A stretch of DNA of 64,000 nucleotides from NCBI GenBank assembly GCA_051294375.1, contig CM119263.1:27490568-27554567 (forward strand), read 5' to 3'. The notes under the pieces are model-generated. The model saw only the letters and a program-made list of their open reading frames with translations, was not told the origin of the DNA and did no database searches. This stretch comes from Paraspadella gotoi (Eukaryota; Chaetognatha). A program made the position numbers and the translations under genes. How positions within the stretch are numbered: position 1 is the first letter of the stretch; the number at the start of each line of letters is the position of its first letter. This document shows, in pieces, positions 13,212 through 24,882 of this stretch.

Positions 13212-16200
13212 TGTGCGTTTATGACGATCGAGGTCAAGGGTCATGCCACTGGGGCAATTGAAAAGAAGGGAACCGCTTTTCGCGTCGCGAAACTTCCCCC
13301 CCTCTTTCACTGCAACAAAAGCCTTACCCCCACATATTTCCCATCTTTCTCCCGCCCCCCCCCCTCCGCGTTCCCCTCACCTTTCCCCCTTTCCCCTCCC
13401 TCTATCAACTTTCGAGTTCCTTTGTAGTGATCTTCGAAGGAAAGAGGTTGATATGATAGGGAGAGATGAATAGGAGATATGAATAGGGAGAGATGACGGG
13501 AAGATATGAATTTAAGAGTATTGAACCAATGTAAAGATAAAAGCGAACATAATCTCTTCATATCATTTTACTTTGTTACCTAAGATTTACCGGAAGGTAT
13601 GCAATAAGCCTAATTAATATTCTAGTATAAGAATAGTATAGATGAAATTGGTCAACCAATAATAAAATAGTAATAGTATATAGCGTATAGAGAGCATAGT
13701 ATATGAATAGTTCATTAATTCTTATTTGATATTATGAAAATAAAAACTAATTTTAACAAAGTGAAACGAATCATGAAAGAGTTAGAGCCGCATCATCAGA
13801 TAAAACAGCAAGAAGCCGTAGAAACCGGGAGAGCCGTTGCGGTCGGCAGGAAGCCGCTCGTGCTGCTGCAGAGGTCGGAGCCGCGGAGCCGCGGCAGCCG
13901 CTGAAGTTGCAGGATAACCGAGTCGCTGGCGGAAATATCGAGTTATACTCGAGTTCCTCTCGATGGGAGGGCGATAGAGAGTTTTAGGGAGGGCAGGAAG
14001 GGGGGGGGCGCTCGTGGGAAATTGTGAATGTATTTTATCTGAGGAGATGTAGGTTGGCGCTGGTAGCGGCAAAGAATGTTCAAATTTGGTGAATGAGAAA
14101 GGCTTGGAAGTATAAATGGATATAGTTAGGAGTTTTAGGACCCTCGCGATTGAATTGGCGATAATAAGTGAATGGACGCGAATGGAGTCAGTGTGTCAGT
14201 GTGCGCCGTCTTAATGGGAGTGGCGGCAATAAAAGCCCACGCTACGCCTTTACTTATATTCTCACGATACGACACACTGCACGATACTCCACGCAGCAGC
14301 GTCTCGGTCCAAACGCCGCGCTGCCGCTCGCAGCTCCGCAATTCCCCGACGACTCGGGGCACCCGCTGCGCGACGAAGTCTTTCATCGTTATTTACTGTC
14401 GCTTATTTTCATTGCGGCGATCGGTTGAATTTAGACAAGAGAAGAGATGGACTTTCGATTTGGGAGAAAATATGCGGGGCAAGATAAAAGAAAAAAGGGC
14501 AAGAAAAATAAAAATAGATTCAAAGTTATATGTAGCAAAGTTTTAATTATTCTTAAGTGTTTCGGACTTTACTTCATTCTGAAGAAATCTTAAGATATAT
14601 TCTTGAGAAATCCTGAAATATTTCCTAAGAAATCTTGGTTTCCATGGTTTTTTTTCCATACCCTTTCTCTCAAAACATCGCGAATCCAAACGAAATCCAA
14701 TCATTTTCCCAACCATTCGCCATCTTTTAACGGGTTTCCGTCGCTTTCGCCTATTGGCCATCATTTACGGACGGTTTCTTCTTTCTTCCCCATCGCCATT
14801 TTCTTTCTTCTTCCATTTCTCTCAACTCTTCATCTCCCTCCCCCCTTCTCCGACCGCCCCCGCGCCCCACTCCCCCATCTATTCTTGTGATATATACTCG
14901 TATGCGATTCTCTTCCAACTTCATTGATATATCAACGACGCCCCCTTTTCTGGCTGTCATCCTCACACTCACATCTTTCCTTTGGTACCTCTTTCAGCAC
15001 TCTTCTCCGTTCACAGCGATTTCCGTGAGGGAGAAAGGCATCATATCGCCTATTGCTACACAAACAAAAAGGTGCGAGTTCCAGCCCGGTGTCCGCTTAA
15101 CAGACAAAGTGGGAACGGATTAGGTAACGCCTGAAGCTCAGCGGACTGCCGAAGATATCAATTGAAAAACTCAATTAATTCATAACAATTATTTTGATTT
15201 TCAACACCTGTAATTTTTTTTCAAAATTTTATAATTTAATAATTCTACTTCAATTTTCTTTATATTCTTTCAATCACTTTTTAAAATCTTTCTTTTTTTT
15301 CCCTTTTGTTGTCCCAACCCATACCTTTCCAGCCCTGACCCTCAGTACCTCGCCCATCTTTCCCAATTTTCTGTCCAGCAACGAGGATCACATTTCTCCC
15401 CCCCCTCTTTTCTCACGCACCGTCACCTTGTGACGTCTTCCCCCCGGGGCAGAGTTTGCCACAAGTCATAACCTGGCGTCAATCGCCCGCGCCAACACAA
15501 TACAAGTTTCCCTGGCGCGTCGCACTGAACGAAGGGCATCGAGTTTTCCCTCGTGTAACCGAGAGAGAGGAGGGGGGGTTGGGGTGGGGGTAGAAGGGGG
15601 TTGGGGGTAGAGGGTAGAGGGGTTGGGTGGGGTAAAGGGGGTGGGTTGGGAGAAGTGAGTCAAGTTGTCGCCGATGGGAGAAACTGTAGGGAAGAAGTTA
15701 ATGAATGAGAGAGGGAGAGGGAGAGAGAAAAGAGAGAGAAGAAGAAGAAAGTTTGGCGATGACAAAATACTTGTTAAAGAGCTGCAACCTTACTAAGTGT
15801 GAGCACTGAGATACCAAATCTGCACTTGTCAGAGAATGCAAAATGCCAGATTGCCAGGCTGCCATATCTCTCCTGTGAAATTCTCTATTTTTCCGGTGCA
15901 GGTCACGTGAACGTCCTCACGGTCAACGATTCGGTGAGTGACCTCGAGACGACCTCGGGTCATCTGCCTCACTTTCAGCACGCATTTTTAGATTAGATTC
16001 ACTTTGTTCGTTTCGGGTATAGGAATTGCTTGAAATATGTAATAATAAACATTCAGATTAACATAGCCATATTGTATATTTAACAACGTAATCGAACAAA
16101 TGTAGATGGACCTTAAAGTGTTTGTAAAACAAAGTCGTTTTGACCGTCAAAGACAATAAAGAAAACAATATAGTTAATAAAAAAAATGGTTTCAATCTTG

Positions 16201-16290
16201 TTTTCCTTTCTTTTCTCTTTATTTAACTTTAGTCTCTTTGAATTATGTGAGAAAAACTCCTTGCCGTCGCGAGAGGAAAAAATCTCGGAC
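13207..16290. other. Non-coding, no exon supported
   Basis: C-rich tract (13300-13410), AT-rich DNA, a GC-richer island at 13780-14400 with open frames on both strands but no domain, C-rich and G-rich tracts (14840-14880, 15560-15650). A 32 bp segment at 15902-15933 is flanked by good splice consensus (ccggtgcag and gtgagt) but fits no gene here. Confidence 0.5.
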
Positions 16291-16300
16291 GTCACGCAGA

Positions 16301-16416
16301 AAGAAAGAGGAGAGAGAGAGAGAGAGACCGAGAAGAGGAGAAGGAGAGACGAGAGAGAGAGAGAGAGAGAAGGAGAAAGACAGACAACAGAAGACAGACA
16401 GACAGACAGACAGACC
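16301..16416. repeat. (GA)n with terminal (CAGA)n
   Basis: GA array interrupted by CGA, ending in about six ACAG units. Confidence 0.92.
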
Positions 16417-16643
16417 GGGCTCGACTGGTCCCCGAGGATCAAAACGGCATTACATGTAACAGTGCCATTCAGGAGGCAACGTCTTAATCACGTGACACGG
16501 CTCCATTCGAATCGATATGTGAACGCAAAAGTATTTTTTCCGCCTTCGTGAATTCAAACAGTGAATCGAGGATAATCGAGTTGATCGCCTCCCAAAAGGA
16601 AACAGTAGGCGTTTGAATCGCCCGTTCTGTGCACGAAAATACT

Positions 16644-16745
16644 CTAAAAAAAAAATAATAAATAAATATAATAAATAAATAATAAATAAATAATAAATAA
16701 TTAAATATAATAATAAATAAATAAATAAATAAATAAATAATAAAT
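16644..16745. repeat. (AAAT)n microsatellite
   Basis: About 100 bp of AATAA/TAAA units. Confidence 0.93.
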
Positions 16746-16854
16746 AATTTTAAAAATAATATAATATAATTAAATTTCCTTTTCTTTTCGCTTGTTTTTT
16801 GCAAATCTAGAAGAAAGACAAAGTTTTTTTGTTTAAGTACACAAGTAGACAAGA

Positions 16855-16960
16855 TTTATTTTTACATAGGACATGTTTCGGCTTAGTAATAACCTCTCAA
16901 AGCGCTGATGAAGGCCTTATACTAAAAGCCGAAACTATGTCCTATGAAAAAATAAATCCG
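16855..16960. mobile_element. Foldback element, family of CATGTTTCGGCT
   Basis: Inverted termini: tacataggacatgtttcggc at the left and its near-complement gccgaaactatgtcctatg at the right, about 50 bp apart. The middle holds GCGCTGATGAAGGC. Related elements lie at about 50735-50845 and in the arms at 37335-37400 and 39030-39110. Confidence 0.65.
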
Positions 16961-18580
16961 TGTAACATAAAACAAATATAACTTTTGGTCTTTCTCTAAA
17001 AATATATATATATATATAGAACACAGGGATTTAACTTATCATTTTAAATTTTGAAGCTTTAAACATTAATTGAGGACAAGGATAATGTATGTAATTACTT
17101 GTAATTATTATTACAGTTTTTTTTTTTTTTTTTTGTGCAAAAAGTTATCGTGGAGGCGACACGCCGAATATCGGTTCCCTTTTTAATAAATTTACACCAC
17201 TCCAGTATCCTTTGTGTGGGTTGATAAGGAGCTTTTAAAAATAAACCCATTGACTAATGCCCATTGCCACCGTATTTATTAACCCACTCCTCCCCATCCG
17301 TTCTACGAGTTCAGTTTCGTTTCAGGCTCGGAGTTCATTTCACGATTCTTAATTAACTTTATATATTTCTCCCTTGACTCACTATACTAAAACTCGACAC
17401 ACACATCTCAATCCTAACCTCACTATTATGGCCATACAACGCGAGGAATTAACCTAACACTCATCGACAAAGCTTTACTTTTATCCTCAGTCTTCCTCCT
17501 TCGCGTCTTTCTCTTCGCCCTGGAGGGGGGGCGGAGGGGGCGGGGTATTTCTTTGAAAAACGGTATTTTTTTTCTCCTCAAGGAGATTCTTCCAATATCC
17601 GAATTCCGTGCGACCCCCCCTCTCTCTCTCTTCTCTTCTCTCTTCCTCTCTCTTCTCTCTCTCTCTCTTCCTTCCTTCTCTCTCTCTACCTGCATCTCTA
17701 TTGTTTTGGCTTCTCTTATCTGATCAAGTTTTATTTGGCTATTTCTCTTACCTTTTATATTGGCTTTTTTTTTTCTTGTTTTCCTCATCTTCCCCGTTAT
17801 TTTAGGCTATCTTTATTGTTTCATCAACAGCTATACACGTTCATTTTCTTTCGTAATGCAAACCTTCAAAGACGCGGTTGAAGAACCTTTAGCTTCCACG
17901 CCCATTCAATATTCATTCTTCAGCTTTCGATTGATAACAGAACACTTCCTCGCCGGAAGCGAAATAAACAGTCTCTTGTTTCTCATTCACGGGATCGATT
18001 CGATCTGCGTTTGCGCACTTCGATTGCGTGAGAGTTTGAACGAACTCGCTCAAGGTCTTTATTTAAAAAATGTGTAAATTAAAAACGTTAAATAAAAAGA
18101 AAAATGGGAAAAAAAAAGAAAAAAAGAAAGCGTGAGATAACTAGAAAATGATAGAGAGAGAGAGACAGGAGAACGAGCTGTCAACTAAAAAATCTCTTTA
18201 ACTTGTCTCCAAATCACGCATCTCTCTCTCATTACTTCTTGATCTCGATTAATCCCCAATGAAGAAAAACCTCCATATTTTTTTCCTGCATACAATCTTC
18301 ATTCCTCTACATCTGTGATCTTAAATAAAGACCCCAAGGCGTTAAAAGGGCTTCCTTTCACACAAGAAAAAACTTAAATATAGATATTGAAATTGATATT
18401 AGTTCTCTAAAGTTTAAGCGATTCCTAAATTGGAAGGACTGGACTATTAATAATTAAAAAATCTTATATTTACACCAAATAAAACAATTTTTGACTTTAC
18501 ACAATGTAATGAATCGCTGTGACTGACTCATTCCTTATTCTTTCTCGCGAAGACGGCGATCATGCGCTCTCAAAAAAAAC
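16961..18580. other. AT-rich non-coding DNA
   Basis: TA run (17000-17020), T homopolymer (17118-17135), CT-rich tract (17617-17690). No gene signal is seen. Confidence 0.65.
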
Positions 18581-18584
18581 CCCT

Positions 18585-18842
18585 ATTGGTCACCCTATTG
18601 GTTTCCACCCACCATTGGCGTTTTCCCCATTCGTTCCCTACCATTGTCCCCATTGGTCCCCCCATGTTGGTTCCCCCATTGGTCTTCACTGGTTCCCCCT
18701 TGGTTCCCATCATTGGTTCCCCATTTAATGCCCGACATTGGTAATACTGACGCAATGGTTACCCAATTGTTACCCAATTGGTTTCCCACCATTGGTTTCC
18801 CCATTGGTTTCCCCAATTGGTCCCCCATTGGTTTCCCCTATT
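18585..18842. repeat. Minisatellite of CCCATTGGTTTCC units
   Basis: About 20 degenerate copies of a 12-15 bp unit around ATTGGT, with variants such as CCCAATTGGT and CCATTGGTTCCC. The core is the inverted CCAAT pentamer. Open frames here are translations of the repeat. Confidence 0.88.
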
Positions 18843-19082
18843 TCCTTCTTTTTTCCCCAATATGTACCTTCTTCTTCATTTTCATAAATCCTCGCAAGAA
18901 TCTCACAAGAGACCCTCACAGTTCACGACCTTCACACCATCCCACCTCCCTCGCTCTCTCTCCGACTCTCTTCCTCTCTCTCTCTCTCTCTCTTCATCTC
19001 TCTCTTTTCTCCTTCTCTCTCTCCTCTCTCATCGCTTTTCTGGCTCTTATCGGCGATTTCTTCAGTAATCTCTGCCAACGCC

Positions 19083-19299
19083 GACATGCTTCTCTCCTCT
19101 CGCTCTCTCTCTCTCTCTCTCCTTCTCTCTCTGAGTCATATATCCAGCTCTCCCGAACGCAGCCGTAGACCGGAGCGGCGGCGCGCGGCTTCCGATCGAC
19201 TCACTTCTCCTTCGGGCTTCTTCCGCTCGGATCGGGGAGATTTTCTCTCTCTCGTGTTCGGGCTTCTTCCGGTCGAAGTCCGAGCGGATCGGGGCCGGA

Positions 19300-19340
<41 letters not shown>

Positions 19341-20229
19341 CTTGCCGTNNNNNNNNNNNNNNNNNNNNNNNNNGGGGAGAGTCGGCGTGGAGGGTATAAA
19401 GGGGAAGGTGGATGGGAATATTAAGAGTGGAAGGCCGGAAATTTTTTTTTGTCATATATTATTTTGTGATCCCGTGAAAAGTGAGCGCGCAGTCTCGAAT
19501 CGAGCGTGTGAATTCTCGATCCATGGGCGTGGAGGTCCTTATGCCCGTGATTCATGTTTATAAACAACTTTCGTTCGATTAACTATCCGTATTTTTAGTT
19601 TCGTGTTGTTTTGTAATCATTTGTCTTTTTCAAGTTCGATCTCCCGGAGCAATTTATTTTTTATTTAAATTTAATTTAAATTTGTTTGTTTTTCCCTGAG
19701 CGCCTGACGAATAATCCTCTCGTAGTTATTTAATTTCCCCGATTGAAGTTCGCTTATTTCTGGACGGATCATTAGTCAGTCTCGCTGCCCTTTTCATTTT
19801 AAGATATTTCCCTCATTCGTTTTCATTTAATAGGGAATTATTTGCTTTTCTTTTATTTCAGTCATTTATTTTTTTATTATGGGAAAAGAATAAATTTGTT
19901 GTAGTAAATCGAGCGGAGAGTCGAACGTTTTTTGATTGTTTTTTTTTTTTCGAAAGGGTTCATTAAAATATTTATATATCTTTGATAAAATAATAACCAC
20001 GATGTTCACTTGTTTCACTTTTTCAACCACTTGTATTCTTGCTGTCGTTTCAATCCTCGTGCTGCCATCCACCGCACACGTCACGATCTCCACTGATCAC
20101 TTGTTTCTTCAATCCGCGCGTCGAATCCGTAATAAAAAAAAAACTTCAACCTCAACAATTAAAAAACAACATCAACAACATCAACAGCCAAAGGCAAAAC
20201 GCCGCCCCGCCCGCCTCCTCACCATTCAG
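19083..20229. other. Upstream flank of the first robo exon in view
   Basis: CT arrays (19098-19135, 19301-19336), a GC-rich stretch with a duplicated tcgggcttcttccg, a 25 N gap (19349-19373), a TATA-like gtataaagg at 19394 and AT-rich DNA. A short frame from ATG 20002 looks like a signal peptide. It could be unrelated intron. Confidence 0.5.
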
Positions 20230-20532
20230 TGCCCGGCCCGCCCTCCAAACCGGAAGTGACCGACGTGACCAAGGATTCCGTGACCCTCACCTGGAAGCCT
20301 TACCCTCCAAAATCCGGTCCGCCGGGCGTCGCCGTTCAAGCCTTCGTCGTCGAGTACTTCTCCCGCGAAGACGGCGCCGCCACGTGGCGAAGAGCGCCGC
20401 GCCGCGCGGCTACCAACGCCCTTCGCGTAACCGGTCTTCGCCCCGATACCGCCTACGTCTTTTTGGTCCGCGGAGTCAACTCGTTCGGCGTCGGACTGCC
20501 GAGTCCCGTGTCCGAGGCCGTGCGGACCAAAG
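20230..20532 (+). CDS. robo: robo exon: fibronectin type III domain 1
   Basis: The acceptor is accattcag and the donor AAAG|gtctca. The exon enters with two bases of a split codon and leaves in phase 1. It encodes one complete FN3 fold: SVTLTWKP at the B strand, FVVEYF at the C strand and GLRPDTAYVFLVRGVN at the E-F strands. The opening PGPPSKP is typical of Robo FN3-1. GC content is far above that of the flanking intron. Confidence 0.93.
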
Positions 20533-20570
20533 GTCTCACTTCTTTCTCTTCTCCTCTCTCTCTCTCTCTA

Positions 20571-20609
<39 letters not shown>

Positions 20610-23600
20610 ACTCTCTCTCTCTCTCTAATTAACTCATCACTATGGCAACTCAGTTGTTTCGATGTTTTCCTACTAATCTCGTCGCAGTCCTAACCCTCAA
20701 AATAATTCCGATTCCACATTTCTTTTTCTAAAATTAGATTCCATTTTCTCTCCCCCCCCCCGACCAGAAAACTTCCGCCCCTCGGAGCCTCAATTCCCCC
20801 TGGATCTCGTCCGCCAAAAGCTGAAGGAGAAGGCGGTGGAGATGAAGGAGGCGGAGGTGTTGAGCTCCACCTCCATCAAGATCAACTGGCAGACGAGGAG
20901 GGGAAGTCTCAAGTACGTCGAGGGATTCAACATCGTCTACAGGGCGACGACCTTCGGGGAAGAGGCCAAGGTCATCAAGGTCAAGGATAATAAGGTGAGA
21001 GGGTTGGTCGGTTGTGAGAGGGACGGGAAAAAGGGAGGCGTGAAAGATGGAAAGAAGAAATGAAAGGAGAAAATAATGGAGAAATGAAAAATGAGAGGAA
21101 TGAAAAAAAGAAAAAAAGGAGGTAAAAAAGAAAAAGAGAAAGAGGGAGGAAAATAATAAAACATTTAAAAAAAATGAGAGTCAAAATGAAAAAAAGGAGA
21201 TAATAAAAAAAACAAACTAAGGTAAATAGAAAATTAGAAACAAAGAAAGAAATAAAATCGAAAAAAAATATGTTAAAGTCCTTCACTCCTCATAGCTCGT
21301 CAAAAGTAAGAGGCAAGTTATTTTATTACAAAAATTGATAATTCTTTTATTGGCGGTAATAACTTCATTTAGGAAAAAAATAATGAAATAAATAAAAGTA
21401 AAGATAAAAAGAAAGAACAAGGTCTCTCAAACCCCCTTTAACTCCCTACCCACCCCCCCACCCCAACCCACCCCAACTCAGGCCATGACCTACATCCTCC
21501 GCGACCTGGAGGAGTTCACCACCTACGAGATTCGCCTCCAACCCTTCTACTTCTCCGTCCGAGGATCCTCCACCGACGCCTTCAAAGCCAAGACGCTAGA
21601 GGACGCTCCGTCGTCGCCGCCGCGGGAACTCAGCGTTCGCGTGGATTCGTTGAGCGCCATCACCATCACGTGGACTCCGCCGCCGGAGAAGGATCACAAC
21701 GGAGAGTTGAGGGGATACAAGGTGAGAATAAATAAATCACTTCATGAATCAATTTTTAATGAGCGGGGTGAATCGAATCAATTGAATGAAATCAACTTTA
21801 GGAAAATAAGCAATATAGCAGTACTCAAGCTATCAACACGTAAATCTATGTAATATATAATTATCAGATATGTGTAAGCAATCAATCGATAGATTTAGTT
21901 AAAAAGCTCAGTAAAATAAGTTAACTAATTCAACTTATCATATGAAAAAAAAATGTTCATTCAACTCATCATTCAATGTAATCAATGAAATGTTCCAATT
22001 TTATTTTAAATCGTATAAGCAATAATTATTCGACTAATCCAATTTATCAATCAATCAATCCATCAAAAATTTGAAAATCAAGCAAAAATCAATCAATCTA
22101 TCAATTTGTTGAATCAATCGATCGATCGATCTCAGGTCTACTGCCTGGCCAACGAGACCAAATTCCACGTGAACATCACCACCAACTCTTCCACCCACGG
22201 CATCGTCCTCGGAAACCTCGTCCGCGGGATGGCGTATCGCGTGGAGGTGGCGGCGTTCACGCGGGTCGGCGTCGGTCGCAAAACGACGCCGGTTTTCGTC
22301 GAATTGACTCCGGAATTCATGGCGCGCGTCGCCAACGTCGGTTCCATCTCCGATCAGATTCGACAAGTCGTCTCGGAGCCGTGGTGAGACAAGAATTTTT
22401 TTTTTTTATTCAATGCAATTCTATTTTATTTAGAAAGAACTATGGGAGTGTAGAGGAATTTAAAGCGGGTGTGTTTTTCTTTACCTTTGGTTCTAAACTT
22501 CGATAATTACTCTTATTTGTGTTTCAATCATGAAAAAATAATGTTTTTATTAAGAAATTTTAATTATAAAAATAATTTTCTTTAAAAATTTATATGTCTT
22601 AAAATTTTTATTCTATTTACCGCCAGGTTTATCGCTACCATCGGCACGGCATTATGGTTGGCGTTGTTCATTTTTTCTGTTTGGGTCTGCTACAAGCGAC
22701 GCCAACGGAAGAAAACCCAAATCCCTTCGGTCAGCGTCAGTTCGGACGGAAATCCCAGACAAAACGGTAAGAGTCTAATTCTGTTTTTTTTTTGTTTTTT
22801 TTTTTGTATTTTCCCGCCAAAAAGCAGACGACGCCATTTCCTTTTATTTTTTTATTCGTTATTCACTTCAATACTTATTTTTCTCTCCGCTTATTATTCT
22901 TAGATTTTGTTCGTTGCTTTTAAATTGATTTTGCCACTTTCTTTTTTGTTCTTTTTTTTATTCCCTCAACCAAAACAAAAAAACAAAAAACAACAACACA
23001 AAACAATCCCTTTTTTTTGTTTTCCGCACTCGTCGCACTCCTTGATAAAACAATGTCGCGATATCGCGCGATCGAAAAAAAATAACAAACAAAACAAACA
23101 AAACTAACAAAACAAACAAAACAAACAAAACAAACAAAACAAACAAAACAAACAAAACAAACAAACAAACAAAACAAACAAAACAAACAAAACAAACAAA
23201 ACAGACTCCTCCGCGCCAATGATGATGCTGCCCGACTTGTCCAATTACGCCGCGCCTAACTTCAAGACTCTGCCCTTGATTCCCGACGGCGCGCCCTCCC
23301 ATATCGGCCTCGATTCGCGCGGGCAGCTCGTCTACGATCGGGCAGAAACCTCCGTCGCCATTCCCGGCGCTTGGGCCAACACTTGGGCGGCGCTGCACGG
23401 GCGGGACGGCGTCGTTGTTCTCGGGGGTGGCGCTGGCGTTGGCGCGGGCGGCGCCAGTCCGGAGCAGAACTCTCCGTCGGATCTGACGACTTCCGGCGAG
23501 TCGGCGTCGACCGCTCGATCGCCGACGCTCGTGACTTCGTGCTGCTCGGGATCGGCGTCGTTGTCCAGCACTGACTCGTCGTCGAGACCTGTGATGAAAG

Positions 23601-23625
23601 GCGCGCACCGCGGTACGGGCTGTTT

Positions 23626-23692
<67 letters not shown>

Positions 23693-24793
23693 CTAACTCA
23701 CCCTCTCCTTCAAACTTATCTCGCATGCCTCACCTGATCCCGCAATACGAGCCGTACGATCAATTGGGGTCGCCTCACCTTTGTCCCCCTGGCGAAACGA
23801 AATCACTTTTTTTTTTCGACCCCAGAGGGACGGCGATTCTATCGTACCCTCTCTCCTCTTGGTGATCGGCCACGCCCACTTTCTCTTGCATGAACTTCCG
23901 TTTCGAATGTCCGACGTTGAAAATCTTTTTTTTTTCTCATAAGTTGACAATTGTTTTTTGTCGCATGAACTTTTTTTTGTTTCTTCTCTCTCTTTACGGT
24001 ATTTTGTTGCGAGAGAATTTTATAATTTATTTTGTTCCTTGGCACAATTTTTTGTTTAAGCAAGTTTCAGTTACACGTCGAATCGTATTTTATTTCAAAA
24101 ACAAACAAACAAACAAACAAAAATATTGCGAGAAAACTTGCACTTCACGTCGTGACGTACGATTATTAATTTAACAAAAGGTAGTTTATAGAGACTCGGT
24201 GTTATGGTAACCTCGCATTTAAAAATAAATGTAACAAAATGGTACCGTATATATACGAATATTACAAGTAGTCAACACACATTCAAAAAATAAGATTACA
24301 AAGAATATGGCTATCCATTATAGAATATACTCATTTTTCAGCAGAGTAGTAAACGTCCACGTATAACATTCGGGTTTTCGGTTAAGTAAGTAAAAAACCA
24401 AACTGACCCAAACCACTTTGCATCTCCCCACGACCCTCAACCACACAGGAGTCCTCTCCGACCACCACCTTCCCAACCTCCTTGACGGAACCACAAAGGA
24501 CCACCAATCCCTCCACCACCAAAAGCTCGACGCCCACAACTACTACGGCGCCGGCGCCAACCACATGATGAATCCCAACGGCGTAAATCTCCACATCGCG
24601 CCGGAGTATGCCGAGGTCGGCAGCAACATTCCCCCCGGCGGGATTGGGAATGTCTCTCCCAACCTCAAGACCTTCTATTGCGGGTCGGAATGCTCCTCGG
24701 GACCTTACGCCGTCACTAACATGGTGACCACGCCCAACGGGATAATGCGGCCGGTGAGTTGCAAAGAAGCGAGAGAGATAGAGAGAGATAGAT

Positions 24794-24882
<89 letters not shown>

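Noticed and set aside
13780-14430. GC-richer island open on both strands
   Set aside because: No domain, no consistent splice sites, no codon bias in one frame. It may be regulatory.
15902-15933. 32 bp segment with excellent acceptor and donor consensus
   Set aside because: Its codons match no part of Robo or any domain, and its exit phase does not fit the next robo exon. A micro-exon cannot be excluded.
18644-19168. 174-codon frame rich in Trp, Phe and Pro
   Set aside because: It is a reading of the CCCATTGG minisatellite followed by CT repeats.
22958-23608. Antisense 216-codon frame over the robo cytoplasmic exon
   Set aside because: It crosses the AAAC repeat and mirrors the sense exon; Arg-rich and without motifs.
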